Shown: positions 17,354-25,975, counted from the stretch's first letter. The stretch is 64,000 nucleotides of DNA from UBA1563 sp037440065 (GCA_037440065.1 JBBIUV010000015.1:992001-1056000); one strand, 5' to 3'. Notes: generated by a model from the sequence alone, not told the origin. Made by a program: numbers and translations.

Positions 17354-18070
17354 TTATTTTTTAAACTTCAAATAAACTGAATTAAAAATACCAAAGAGAA
17401 CAATGAAAAGAAAGATTAAGAATATTGCTCTACCTTCCGTAAGAACCAACGTGGCTATGCTGATTGCAAAAAAAGAAAAATGGTAGGGTTTTTCTTTTAG
17501 TCCCCGTTTTGTGAAGTGAGGTAATGTTTCATAGCGAAATCGACTAACCATCAAAATAGCCAGTGTAAGTACTAAAGTAATGGTGTACAAATTGTAAGAA
17601 GGGGAGAGATAATTATCCTTTCCAAAAACCAAAACAAAGGCAGCTAACGTTAATGCTGCCGTTGGAATAGGAAGACCGACGAAGTATTCTTTTTTAAAAC
17701 CTACCAACTGGGTGTTGAATCTCGCTAATCTAAAAGCGCCGCATAACAAGAATATTCCGGCAAAGATAATTCCGGGAATTCCTAATCGTTGTAGTCCAAT
17801 CTGATAAATTAAAAATGCCGGTGCCAAACCAAAACTTACTACATCAGAGAGTGAGTCAAGTTCAACACCAAACTGACTGCTTGATTTTGTAATCCGAGCT
17901 GCGACACCGTCGAGTGCATCGAATATTGCTGCTGCACCAATTAACCATGCGGCTAAATCATAATTTTGTTGTGCAGAATAGATTATTGATAAAAAACCAC
18001 AAAAAATATTTAAAGACGTAAATGAATTAGGAAAAATTCTTTTAGTTGGTTTAAAATTTTGTAATGTCAT
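17354..18070 (-). CDS. pssA: CDP-diacylglycerol-serine O-phosphatidyltransferase
   Basis: Membrane enzyme that makes phosphatidylserine from CDP-diacylglycerol and serine. 238 residues with about seven hydrophobic segments. The CDP-alcohol phosphotransferase motif reads DALDGVAARITKSSSQFG and then ELDSLSDVVSFG (D-G-A-R-G-D-D pattern, all acidic residues present). It directly follows psd: ATG shares one base with the psd stop (TAATG). This pair makes phosphatidylethanolamine. Confidence 0.95.
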   Translation of the reverse strand: MTLQNFKPTKRIFPNSFTSLNIFCGFLSIIYSAQQNYDLAAWLIGAAAIFDALDGVAARITKSSSQFGVELDSLSDVVSFGLAPAFLIYQIGLQRLGIPGIIFAGIFLLCGAFRLARFNTQLVGFKKEYFVGLPIPTAALTLAAFVLVFGKDNYLSPSYNLYTITLVLTLAILMVSRFRYETLPHFTKRGLKEKPYHFSFFAISIATLVLTEGRAIFLIFLFIVLFGIFNSVYLKFKK

Positions 18071-18726
18071 TATAAATCCAGCTTAGATTTAAATAAAATT
18101 GTTTCTCCGGCAAAAACTTTGTCTCCTTTTTTAAGGGATGTAGTAAGAGTCTCCGGAACGATCACATCAACTCGGCTACCAAATTTGATCATTCCAAACC
18201 GTTCACCAATTACAACATTATCTCCCATTTTTAATTCCGAGACAATTCTTCTTGCTACAAATCCTGCAATCTGTGTGTAAAGAACTTTTCCGAGTTTCCC
18301 GGTTATTCCAATTTCATTTCTTTCGTTGAGTTCTGAAGCTTTATCATCATAGGCAACTAAATATTCCCCCTTGTGATATTGCAAGTACTCAACTTTTCCT
18401 GATAATGGGATACGGTTAACATGTACATTTAATGGTGACATGAAGACCGAAATTTGTTTAGCTTTTCCTTTAATAAATTTTTCTTCGGTTACTTCTTTTA
18501 TGAAAAGAACCGTTCCGTCTGCCGGGGAAATTACAATATTCTCTCCTGCCGGTGTACTTCTTTCAGGATCGCGGAAAAAGTTAAAGGTAAAAACCAATAA
18601 AAAAATTATAACTGCCGAAAGGATAAGTCTTACCGGAAGTGAATGAATTAGAAAAGCAGCAATTCCCAGAATTAGGCAGAGCGCCAGAACCAGGCTTATT
18701 GTATTGTAGCCGTACTTAGTAATCAT
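18070..18726 (-). CDS. psd: Phosphatidylserine decarboxylase (short, single-pass type)
   Basis: Pyruvoyl enzyme converting phosphatidylserine to phosphatidylethanolamine. The 218-residue form has two N-terminal hydrophobic segments (about 8-45), FFRDPERSTP, SPADGTVL, SPLNVHVNR, and the autocatalytic cleavage site FGSRVDVIVPE, where Gly-Ser gives the alpha-subunit pyruvoyl group. The gene is one base from the stop of the PurC-like gene upstream and overlaps pssA by one base. Confidence 0.95.
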   Translation of the reverse strand: MITKYGYNTISLVLALCLILGIAAFLIHSLPVRLILSAVIIFLLVFTFNFFRDPERSTPAGENIVISPADGTVLFIKEVTEEKFIKGKAKQISVFMSPLNVHVNRIPLSGKVEYLQYHKGEYLVAYDDKASELNERNEIGITGKLGKVLYTQIAGFVARRIVSELKMGDNVVIGERFGMIKFGSRVDVIVPETLTTSLKKGDKVFAGETILFKSKLDL

Positions 18727-19413
18727 TTATCGTTGTATGCTTTCTTGAAAAAGTTCTAAATATTTTTTGATCGAAGTTGGAGTTGAAAAATCAAATTCGC
18801 TTCCTGGATCATCTTTGGGAAGGAGCTTGAAGCAGTGAGGGGAGAATTTCCCGAGAAGCACAACCTTATCACCACTTTTCCCAAACGTGCATGACATTTG
18901 CGCCAAAATTAAATTTCTTCTTTCAAAGTAAGATTTTAAAATTACATTCACCTTTGTCGCTATTCTTCCAATAATCTTAAAGTCTGCTAACGGAAGAATT
19001 CCAAATGAAATTACGTGATGATCGTTTAGTTGATAATTTGAATCGGCGCTAAGATAATTTTCGAATACCGGCACCTGGAGCGGACTGTTTTTTGCCAATG
19101 CAAACATCTTTGAGAAATTTTTATTCGAGGCATTCAAAATTTTGGTGTAAACCGGAAATTCCTCTGTTGGAGAAATTTTCAAACTTCCGGTATCAAGTGA
19201 ATGCTCAAAGGCAACTGGAATATGGTATTCTTTTAAATACTCATAAAAAAAGGCATTAACCCGAGCGGAGAGCTCACCGTAATTCTTAATTTTTCTTCGA
19301 TTTTTTTCGTCAACGACAAAAAAATCATCAAACGTTAATTCAGTTACGATTTTCTTTCTTCCTGTATTATTTGAAATTTTGGTAGTACAATATAAAAGAT
19401 GTTTAGTAAAAAT
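18727..19413 (-). CDS. Divergent PurC (SAICAR synthetase) homologue, probably non-catalytic; no standard start codon found
   Basis: The frame is open from a stop at 19414-19416 to the stop at 18727 (up to 228 codons). A TTG at 19182 would give only 151 residues and would discard a clearly coding upstream part (YGELSARVNAFFYEYLKEY, then IPVAFEHS). The body aligns by eye with PurC: a KEYxIPVAF helix, PVYTKILN at the position of the RN..GS strand, KVNVILKSYFERRNLILAQ where PurC has VNxxLxxxFxxxGxxLVDFK, and FSPHCFKLLP where PurC has DEISPDSCRLW. Acidic catalytic and metal residues of those motifs are missing. No ATG, GTG or TTG in frame precedes the homology; the first codon after the upstream stop is ATT. 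It could use ATT, carry a small frameshift, or be decaying, but the intact 3' end and codon usage suggest it is expressed. It heads the psd-pssA-purS-purQ transcript. Confidence 0.6.
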   Translation of the reverse strand: MFTKHLLYCTTKISNNTGRKKIVTELTFDDFFVVDEKNRRKIKNYGELSARVNAFFYEYLKEYHIPVAFEHSLDTGSLKISPTEEFPVYTKILNASNKNFSKMFALAKNSPLQVPVFENYLSADSNYQLNDHHVISFGILPLADFKIIGRIATKVNVILKSYFERRNLILAQMSCTFGKSGDKVVLLGKFSPHCFKLLPKDDPGSEFDFSTPTSIKKYLELFQESIQR

Positions 19414-19461
19414 TTATCAAAAATTTATAAAATCAAAGTATAAAAAGTCGGGGGATTGTTT

Positions 19462-19469
19462 TATATTTG
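19462..19469 (+). promoter_or_regulatory. Possible Bacteroidota-type -7 element (TATATTTG) upstream of ebfC
   Basis: TATATTTG fits the TAnnTTTG consensus of the primary sigma factor in Bacteroidota. It lies 53 bp before the ebfC start in the divergent region between the PurC-like gene and ebfC. No clear TTTG is present 19-21 bp upstream, so this is half a promoter at best. Confidence 0.35.
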
Positions 19470-19514
19470 CACGAAAATTAATACAAATGCTTAAATAAAT
19501 TGTTCGGAGGTTCG

Positions 19515-19841
19515 ATGAAAGGTGGAATGCAGGACATGCTTCGCCAGGTTCAAAAGTTACAAGAAGAAATGCAAAAGACGCAAGCAGGTTTAGCCAATAA
19601 AACCGTTTCGGCTGAGGCAGGCGGTGGAATTATTAAAGCCGTTGCAAATGGAAGTAAAAAAATCGTCTCTGTTGAGATAGATAAACAAGTTATTAATCCA
19701 GAAGAGAAGGAATTCTTGGAAGATTTAGTAGTTGCTGCTGTTAATAAAGCTTTAGAAGCTGCAGAAAAAATGTCTGAAGATGAAATGGGCAAACTTACAA
19801 AAGGAATGATCCCTCCCGGTTTAAAAATTCCGGGGTTTTAG
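19515..19841 (+). CDS. ebfC: YbaB/EbfC family nucleoid-associated protein
   Basis: Small DNA-binding protein of 108 residues, almost always encoded next to recR, as here. It has the MQDMLRQVQKLQEEMQ coiled helix, a central GGGIIKAVANGSKKIVSVEID strand region, and the final MSEDEMGKLTKGMIPPG. The start is ATG 19515, preceded by CGGAGG; a TTG at 19500 is in frame but has no SD. recR follows immediately: its GTG is the first base after the ebfC stop. Confidence 0.93.
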   Translation: MKGGMQDMLRQVQKLQEEMQKTQAGLANKTVSAEAGGGIIKAVANGSKKIVSVEIDKQVINPEEKEFLEDLVVAAVNKALEAAEKMSEDEMGKLTKGMIPPGLKIPGF

Positions 19842-20438
19842 GTGAATATTTCCGAACCACTACAGATTGCAATTGAAGAATTCAGCAAATTCCCGGGAAT
19901 CGGAAAAAAAACCGCCCAGAGATTATCGCTTTATCTTTTAAAAAAGCCGAATGACGAAGTTGAAAAATTTATCAATGCGATCTACAACCTGAAACACAAA
20001 TTAAAATTTTGTTCTATCTGTTTTAACATTACAGAATTTGATGTTTGTGAAATATGCACCAGCCAGAAAAGAGACAAATCAATCCTCTGCATAGTTGAAG
20101 AACCAAGCGATATTATAGCCATCGAAAGAACGAACGAATATAATGGAGTTTATCATGTACTGTCGGGAGTTTTATCCCCTTTAAGTGGAATAGGACCGGA
20201 AGCTTTAAAAATAAATGAACTCCTAAAAAGATTAAAATCTCAAGAAGTAACCGAAATTATTCTTGCCCTAAATCCCGATACCGAAGGCGATGCAACATCC
20301 CTTTATCTTGGAAAACTTCTGCAACCGTTAAATATAAAAGTAACAAGAATTGCCCGTGGATTACCTATTGGTGGTGATTTGGAATTTGCCGATGAAGCAA
20401 CGATTGCTCGTGCGGTTTCCAACCGGGGACTTCTTTAA
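19842..20438 (+). CDS. recR: Recombination mediator RecR
   Basis: Part of the RecFOR pathway that loads RecA at gaps. 198 residues, normal length. N-terminal helix-hairpin-helix FSKFPGIGKKTAQRLSLYLL, a four-Cys zinc finger (CSICFNITEFDVCEIC), and the Toprim domain with VVEEPSDIIAIERT and LNPDTEGDAT. The usual acidic Toprim Glu is present. The start is GTG at 19842. The stop overlaps the next gene (TAATG). Confidence 0.95.
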   Translation: MNISEPLQIAIEEFSKFPGIGKKTAQRLSLYLLKKPNDEVEKFINAIYNLKHKLKFCSICFNITEFDVCEICTSQKRDKSILCIVEEPSDIIAIERTNEYNGVYHVLSGVLSPLSGIGPEALKINELLKRLKSQEVTEIILALNPDTEGDATSLYLGKLLQPLNIKVTRIARGLPIGGDLEFADEATIARAVSNRGLL

Positions 20439-21178
20439 TGAAATTATGGTTTGAAGATTGGTTCGAGTCGGATGAATATTTAAAAGTTTATCAGCATCGA
20501 AACAGTGAAGAAGCAGAAATATTAATTTCTTTTATTCTTAATCAGATCAATCTTCCATCGAAAGTCAAAATTTTAGACTTAGGTTGCGGCGCCGGAAGGC
20601 ATGCTTTATTATTGGCTAAAAGAGGTTTTAATGTAACCGGTGTAGATCAAAGCGCAAAACTCCTCTCAGTTGCTGAAGATGAGGCACAAAAAAATGGTTT
20701 GCATACAAGGTTCGTAAGAGATGATATTCGCACTGTTCAATTTCAGGAGAAATTCAACTTAGTTCTAAACGTCTTTACAAGCTTCGGTTATTTTGAAAAT
20801 GATGAAGATAATTTTTCAGTCTTCTCAAATGTAGAGTCACTTCTATCGGATGATGGATTTTTTGTCTTTGATTTTCTGAATGCTGATTATGTTAGACGAA
20901 ATCTTACTCCGTATTCTAAGTCGGAAATTGAAGATCTGGTCATAGAACAGAAAAGAAAAATTGAATTGAATAGTGTTATAAAGGAAATCACACTTCATCA
21001 AAACGGAAAGGTGAACAATTTTCGTGAATCGGTTCGTCTTTATTCTAAAGATGAATTAACTGATGCTGTGAATAAAAACAATTTGTTAGTAGAAATGGTA
21101 TTTGGAAGTTATGCTGGTGAGTCATTCGATGAAAAATCATCTTCGCGATTGATACTATTATGCAAAAAGAAAAAGTAA
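20438..21178 (+). CDS. Class I SAM-dependent methyltransferase, substrate unknown
   Basis: 246 residues with a complete Rossmann SAM site: ILDLGCGAGRHALLLAKRG at about 47, VTGVDQSAKLL, and FNLVLNVFTSFGYF as motif IV. The WFEDWF start and GRHALLLAKRGF are seen in many small-molecule methyltransferases of the Methyltransf_25/11 type. No membrane segments. The gene lies between recR and a lipoprotein gene (19-bp overlap), which gives no clue to the substrate. Confidence 0.75.
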   Translation: MKLWFEDWFESDEYLKVYQHRNSEEAEILISFILNQINLPSKVKILDLGCGAGRHALLLAKRGFNVTGVDQSAKLLSVAEDEAQKNGLHTRFVRDDIRTVQFQEKFNLVLNVFTSFGYFENDEDNFSVFSNVESLLSDDGFFVFDFLNADYVRRNLTPYSKSEIEDLVIEQKRKIELNSVIKEITLHQNGKVNNFRESVRLYSKDELTDAVNKNNLLVEMVFGSYAGESFDEKSSSRLILLCKKKK

Positions 21179-21750
21179 TTCTTTTAATTTTGATCGTAGT
21201 ATATTTTACGGCATGTGATCTCTTCAACACACGCGATCCTCAAAAGCCAGATCAACCAAGGTCGAATTACAAACTTGCTGTCACACCGGAAATTTTGTTA
21301 GAAAATTTTACTAATTCATTAGCGGAAAAAAATGTGCAGAATTATCTGAATTGTTTTTCCGATTCAGCTTTCTCCGGGAAAGAATTTCAATTTATTTCAT
21401 CAGCCGATGCCAATTCAAAATATCCAGTTTTGTTTCAGGTCTGGTCAAAAAAGAGTGAGGAACAATATTTCAACAACTTAATTTCTCACATTACACCGGA
21501 CCAGCCGATTACCTTTACCAAAAGTAACGAAAAATCATCATTCTCCGGTGACAACGGGATTGTTTATTCGGCAAGTTATTTTCTCGTTGTCCCTCACAAT
21601 GACGAGTTTCCAAAAAATTTTGAAGGTGAACTTCAATTTAGCTTAGTTAGGGATTCACGAGCCGTTTGGACCATTGCTCAATGGCAGGATATTAAAAGTT
21701 CGCAGAACTCAAGTTGGAGCGATTTAAAAGGTTTTTATTCACCTAATTAA
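21160..21750 (+). CDS. Hypothetical lipoprotein
   Basis: A 196-residue protein starting with a signal sequence ending in the lipobox YFTAC (Cys17-Cys19 region), followed by DLFNTRDPQKPDQP. The mature part looks like an alpha/beta NTF2-like or SnoaL-like fold (about 110 residues with LLENFTNSLAEKN, a helix often seen at the start of such domains), but this is only an impression. It overlaps the methyltransferase gene by 19 bp and precedes another lipoprotein gene by 1 bp. Envelope-located, function unknown. Confidence 0.6.
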   Translation: MQKEKVILLILIVVYFTACDLFNTRDPQKPDQPRSNYKLAVTPEILLENFTNSLAEKNVQNYLNCFSDSAFSGKEFQFISSADANSKYPVLFQVWSKKSEEQYFNNLISHITPDQPITFTKSNEKSSFSGDNGIVYSASYFLVVPHNDEFPKNFEGELQFSLVRDSRAVWTIAQWQDIKSSQNSSWSDLKGFYSPN

Positions 21751-21751
21751 G

Positions 21752-22255
21752 ATGAAAAAAACATTGATCATTTTCTTCGTATTTGTGACTATTTCCGGAT
21801 GTAAAAACCCATTCGCGCCCGCATTAGATGAAAGCGTATCCACCGGTTCAGCGATAAGCGACTTAACTAAAATTGAAGGTGTTTTTCAAAATTTGCAATA
21901 TGCTTATGGCTTTCGAGATACCGCTATTTATGGGCAAACTCTAGGTAGCGATTTTTTATTTAGTTATCGTGATTATGATTTGAGTTTTGATGTTAGTTGG
22001 GGGCGAGAAGAGGAAATGAAAGTAACAAACGGACTTTTTCAGAATGCTGAACGATTGGATCTAATCTGGAATAATATTGTGGCTTCAACTGAGGATTCAT
22101 CCGAAGCAAACATTGTACGCAGTTTTAACTTAATGATTACTTTTAATCCAACCGACATTGTTAGAGTTGATGGAAGAGTAAATCTAAATTTGAAAAAAGA
22201 ATCAGTTTCCGGTAAATGGAAAGTAATAAGATGGATAGACGAATCGAATTTTTAA
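21752..22255 (+). CDS. Hypothetical lipoprotein
   Basis: 167 residues. The N terminus has a signal sequence with lipobox TISGC and then KNPFAPALDES. The rest again suggests a small NTF2-like/nuclear-transport-type domain (LTKIEGVFQNLQYAYGFRD helix; long beta strands toward the C terminus ending SGKWKVIRWID). It resembles its upstream neighbour in plan (lipobox, helix, strands, terminal W-rich strand), so the two may be ancient paralogues. It lies 1 bp before ftsX and may be expressed with it. Confidence 0.6.
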   Translation: MKKTLIIFFVFVTISGCKNPFAPALDESVSTGSAISDLTKIEGVFQNLQYAYGFRDTAIYGQTLGSDFLFSYRDYDLSFDVSWGREEEMKVTNGLFQNAERLDLIWNNIVASTEDSSEANIVRSFNLMITFNPTDIVRVDGRVNLNLKKESVSGKWKVIRWIDESNF

Positions 22256-22256
22256 T

Positions 22257-23105
22257 ATGATAGCATTTTTAGTAAAAGAAGCCATCCGATCAAACCGGAG
22301 AGCAAAATTGTCTTTTCTTTTTTCCTTAAGTTCAACCACCGTCGGACTGATTTTGATTGCAGTGTCGATTTTATCGGTAAAAATTTCTCAATCGATAGAA
22401 GCTTATCTTAAAAATCAGTTTGAAATTCAGGTTTATTTGGAAGAAGACTTGTCTAAGATTCAGATTGAGGAAGTGAGAAACAAATTGGTAGAAATGAAAG
22501 ATGTTAGATCGGTCGAATTCATTTCCAAAGAAAACGCCGCGGAAAAATTTGTAAAAGAAACCGGTGAAGATTTTAGAACTATTTTAGAATACAATCCTTT
22601 ACCGGCAAGTTTTGTGATAAAGACCAGTGGAAATCAAACACTAAATTATTCTTCGGTACTAAAAAAAATTAAGAATTTTGAGGGAGTTGATGAAGCAATC
22701 TTTCCGAATGCGATTTATCAAAAAATGCTTTTTTACATGAAAACTTTTCAAAAATATGTAGCTTGGCTTGGAATTTTTCTTTCAATTGTAGCTTTTTATG
22801 TCATTTATTCTACGACCAGACTCATAATTGAGAGCAGAAAAGAGGAAATTGAAACGATGAAATTAGTAGGTGGTTCTCTTTTTACAATTAAGCTCCCACT
22901 TTTGCTGAATGGAATCTTTATTGGATTGATGTCGGCTCTAATTGCAATTGGATTTCTGTTAGCATTAGAAGTTTTTATAAGAAATAATTTCTATAAAGAA
23001 TTGCCGGGATTTTTAAAATCCACGATTATTTTGTTATTTTTAGGTCCAGTATTGGGGTTAATTAGCAGTTTAATTGCCTCTTGGAAAATCTCCTTAAAAT
23101 TGTGA
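22257..23105 (+). CDS. ftsX: Cell-division ABC transporter permease FtsX
   Basis: 282 residues with the FtsX plan: cytoplasmic N terminus, first membrane helix (about 20-43), a periplasmic loop of about 120 residues with QIQVYLEEDLSK-like sequence (FEIQVYLEEDLS) and DVRSVEFISKENA, then three membrane helices with the YVIYSTTRLIIESRKEEIETM coupling region between them. FtsEX activates murein hydrolases at the division site. ftsE is not adjacent: two lipoprotein genes lie upstream instead. Confidence 0.9.
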   Translation: MIAFLVKEAIRSNRRAKLSFLFSLSSTTVGLILIAVSILSVKISQSIEAYLKNQFEIQVYLEEDLSKIQIEEVRNKLVEMKDVRSVEFISKENAAEKFVKETGEDFRTILEYNPLPASFVIKTSGNQTLNYSSVLKKIKNFEGVDEAIFPNAIYQKMLFYMKTFQKYVAWLGIFLSIVAFYVIYSTTRLIIESRKEEIETMKLVGGSLFTIKLPLLLNGIFIGLMSALIAIGFLLALEVFIRNNFYKELPGFLKSTIILLFLGPVLGLISSLIASWKISLKL

Positions 23106-23114
23106 TTGGGAACT

Positions 23115-23145
23115 TTTGCCGAGTAACAGCTATTTACTATCTTAC
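23115..23145 (+). promoter_or_regulatory. Candidate promoter of the polysaccharide export operon
   Basis: TTTG at 23115-23118, a 19-bp spacer, then TATCTTAC at 23138-23145, which matches four of the six fixed positions of TAnnTTTG. The spacing is right for the Bacteroidota primary sigma factor and a start near 23152 would leave a leader of about 20 nt before ATG 23173. Weak because the -7 element is imperfect. Confidence 0.35.
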
Positions 23146-23172
23146 ATTCAAAATTTGGGAAAATTATTGCAA

Positions 23173-23691
23173 ATGAAAGTTAATTTCTTATTATTCTTTA
23201 TTCTCGTTATAGGATTTCAAAGCTTCGGTCAATCAAATGATACTAAGATCGGTGTTGATTACGGTTCGCTGAAAATGAATCCTCAAGGAGCAGTTTATGA
23301 TTATTCTGATCCTCAGTCGGTAAATATTAAGGTCGCAGTCTGGGGAAATGTAAAATTTCCAGGTAGATACATTGTACCGGAATATACCAATGCCAAGGAT
23401 CTTCTTTCTTATGCCGGTGGTCCAACTGACGCTGCCTTACTTGAAGATTTAAAGATTTATCGTACTAAAGAAGACTCATCACAAGAATTTATTTCGATAA
23501 ATTACAATGACTTACTATGGGCTAAAGAGCCGAAGAAAGTAATTCCAGCTCCACAGGTAAAAGCGGGAGATGTTCTCCTAGTTCCTGGTGAACCAAGGTG
23601 GTATACAAGAGATTATTTATCGATATCGCTTTCAATAGTCTCAACGTTAATTTCGCTATCAATTCTAATTTTAAATATAGTCCGTAAATAG
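23173..23691 (+). CDS. Small SLBB-domain polysaccharide export protein
   Basis: 172 residues from ATG 23173 (an upstream in-frame TTG at 23116 would put an unlikely polar stretch before the signal peptide). Signal peptide about 1-20 (ending FQSFGQS), one SLBB domain (IKVAVWGNVKFPGRYIVPE to LEDLKIYRT), then VKAGDVLLVPGEPRWY and a C-terminal hydrophobic helix of about 23 residues. SLBB domains occur in Wza-type outer-membrane polysaccharide exporters; this protein is much too short to be Wza and lacks the Poly_export domain, so it may be an accessory periplasmic part. First gene of the EPS locus, 16 bp before the tyrosine kinase. Confidence 0.75.
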   Translation: MKVNFLLFFILVIGFQSFGQSNDTKIGVDYGSLKMNPQGAVYDYSDPQSVNIKVAVWGNVKFPGRYIVPEYTNAKDLLSYAGGPTDAALLEDLKIYRTKEDSSQEFISINYNDLLWAKEPKKVIPAPQVKAGDVLLVPGEPRWYTRDYLSISLSIVSTLISLSILILNIVRK

Positions 23692-23707
23692 TTAAGGGTT
23701 TTTTTTA

Positions 23708-25942
23708 ATGAATAATAATTCTGTAGATGTTCGTGAGCAAGGATTAGCCCATTATTATAATATCGTAATAGATAATCTTTTCCCATTTCTTCTTATTTCA
23801 ATTGTTGCTATTGTGGTTGCAATAGTTTATGCTATCAGTTCCATCAATATTTACAAATCAACCACAGTTCTGAAAATAAGTAAACCATCCGGTAATATTT
23901 TGAATTCTCCACTTATGCCGGAGTTTCAAGATTTTGGTAGTGATAGATTTATTGCAAATGAAATTGAAGTGTTAAAAAGCTACAAGGTTCGTGAAATAGC
24001 TGCAAATTCACTTTTAGATAGTGCAAAAACCATGAATCAGATGGATAGCTTTAAAGTTTTAGTCCAATCTCGTTCAAAATTAACCAATGACAAACCAAAA
24101 CTTCTCGATGCCGATCAAATTGCTACATTACTTTCAAAGAATGTTACAATTGAACAAAAACGAGGACTGGATATTGTGGAAATTTCTTCTGAAAGTCCAT
24201 CACCGAGTGAAGCTTCTTTAATAGCCAATGTTTATGCTCAGGCATATAAAACTTTAAATCTTGAATTTAACAGAAATCAATTGACTCTTGTAAAAGCTTT
24301 TTTACTTCAACAGAAAAATGAAAAACTAACAGAATTAAATAATTCAGAAGAGTTATTAAAGACATTTCAAGAAAAAGGCGGTATTATTGCACTTGATGAT
24401 CAAGCGAAAGAGTTGATTACCCAACTTTCTAAATTTGAAGCCGATCTGAACCTTGCAAAAATGGAGTTATCAATATCTGAAAAGACTTTAAAACAGTATA
24501 AAGAAGAATTAAGAAAACAGGATCCTCAACTCACCGCCTATTTGGAAAATTTTTCGTCGGAAGAATATTTAAAAAATTTACAAACAGAATTGGCTCGACT
24601 TGAAGTTAACCGTGATATCGCACTTTCAAATTCAAAAGATAAAAATCTGGACAACCAAGTAGTAAAAGATTATGACGCAAAGATCAAAGAGTTAAAAAAT
24701 AAACTCAAAACTAAAATTGATGGATTCAAAGCCAGTATTTTTGCCAGCAGTCCAGAAGAAGTAAAAGTTTTAACAAAGAATATTATCGAAGAGGAAATCA
24801 AAAATCAGTCATTGGAAATAAAGCTTAAAAACTTGGCTGCAATTGTTAGTTCATATGATTCTAAGTTTAACCAACTTCCAAAATCTGCAATCGAATATGC
24901 TCGTTTACAACGAAGTAGAGAGTCGCTTGAAAAACTTTATATCCTTGTAGAGGAAAAATATCAAGAAGCTGTTATCAATGAACAATCTCAGCCCGGTAAT
25001 GTTGTTATTATTGATGTTGCTCGTCGTCCCTCTTCGCCTGCAAAACCAAATAGACTTCTAATTATTTTAGTTGGGACAATTTTAGGATTAGGGTTTGGAT
25101 TAGGTTATGCTTTCCTCAGAAATTATTTTGATAATACTGTAAAATCTCCGGAAGATTTGAAAGACAGAAACATCAACGTAATTGGCTGGGTTCCACAAAT
25201 TCAATCTCTTGATAAATCAATCGCTAAGGACTTAGAATTCATAATTTACAATAAACCTGATTCAGTACCTAGCGAAGCTTTCAGAGCATTGCGCACCAGA
25301 GTTCAGTTCTCTAAAGTTGATCAGGGCAATATGAAAGTGATTCATATTACTTCATCAACTCCAGGAGAAGGAAAGACGCTCATCGCATCGAACTTAGCCG
25401 GAAGTTTTGCACAGGCAAATCATAAAACGCTTTTACTGGATTGTGATCTTCGTAAACCAAGAGTTCACACGGTATTTGGAATGAACAGGCAGCCAGGTTT
25501 GGTAGAGCATCTTTTCGATCAAGTAGATTTGGCGACTATAATAAAACCTTCAAAGTTGGCAAACCTGGATGTAATTACTGTTGGTACAATTCCTCCCAAT
25601 CCTGCTGAAATGCTGGGTTCAAAGAAAATGCAAGACTTCATTGATCATATGAAGTCACTTTATGATTATATAATCATCGATTCACCTCCAATTATTTCTG
25701 TAACTGATTCTGAAATTATAGCAGCCTACTGCGATGCGGTGTACCTTGTAGTTTCAGCAAATTATACTGAATTTGATCTGCTAGATAAAGCGCTTGATCT
25801 TCTGAAGAATAGTAATGTAAATTTTGTGGGTACGATTCTAAACAATTTTGTATTTAAAAATTCGTACGGATCGTACTACAAGTATTACTATTACTATTAT
25901 AATCGTGAAAAAGAAGGAACCCGTTCGAAGTCAACTACTTAA
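23708..25942 (+). CDS. Wzc-type polysaccharide co-polymerase and BY-kinase
   Basis: A 744-residue fusion of a Wzz chain-length domain and a bacterial tyrosine kinase. First membrane helix about 25-47, a long periplasmic coiled region (about 190-420), a proline-rich second helix (SSPAKPNRLLIILVGTILG at about 440), then the kinase: Walker A STPGEGKTLIAS at about 553, Walker A' LLLDCDLRKPRVH, and Walker B YIIIDSPPI. The tail has a Tyr-rich cluster (SYYKYYYYYYN) for autophosphorylation. It controls length and export of the polysaccharide, with the phosphorylation state set by a phosphatase not seen here. Confidence 0.92.
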   Translation: MNNNSVDVREQGLAHYYNIVIDNLFPFLLISIVAIVVAIVYAISSINIYKSTTVLKISKPSGNILNSPLMPEFQDFGSDRFIANEIEVLKSYKVREIAANSLLDSAKTMNQMDSFKVLVQSRSKLTNDKPKLLDADQIATLLSKNVTIEQKRGLDIVEISSESPSPSEASLIANVYAQAYKTLNLEFNRNQLTLVKAFLLQQKNEKLTELNNSEELLKTFQEKGGIIALDDQAKELITQLSKFEADLNLAKMELSISEKTLKQYKEELRKQDPQLTAYLENFSSEEYLKNLQTELARLEVNRDIALSNSKDKNLDNQVVKDYDAKIKELKNKLKTKIDGFKASIFASSPEEVKVLTKNIIEEEIKNQSLEIKLKNLAAIVSSYDSKFNQLPKSAIEYARLQRSRESLEKLYILVEEKYQEAVINEQSQPGNVVIIDVARRPSSPAKPNRLLIILVGTILGLGFGLGYAFLRNYFDNTVKSPEDLKDRNINVIGWVPQIQSLDKSIAKDLEFIIYNKPDSVPSEAFRALRTRVQFSKVDQGNMKVIHITSSTPGEGKTLIASNLAGSFAQANHKTLLLDCDLRKPRVHTVFGMNRQPGLVEHLFDQVDLATIIKPSKLANLDVITVGTIPPNPAEMLGSKKMQDFIDHMKSLYDYIIIDSPPIISVTDSEIIAAYCDAVYLVVSANYTEFDLLDKALDLLKNSNVNFVGTILNNFVFKNSYGSYYKYYYYYYNREKEGTRSKSTT

Positions 25943-25975
25943 ATCTGGTTCAAGATTTTTATTCGTTCAAAACAA

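Noticed and set aside
19500..19841. TTG 19500 as start of ebfC
   Set aside because: ATG 19515 directly follows CGGAGG at the right distance.
25861..25925. Tandem TAT/TAC repeats as a microsatellite
   Set aside because: They encode the Tyr-rich tail that is normal for Wzc-type kinases.
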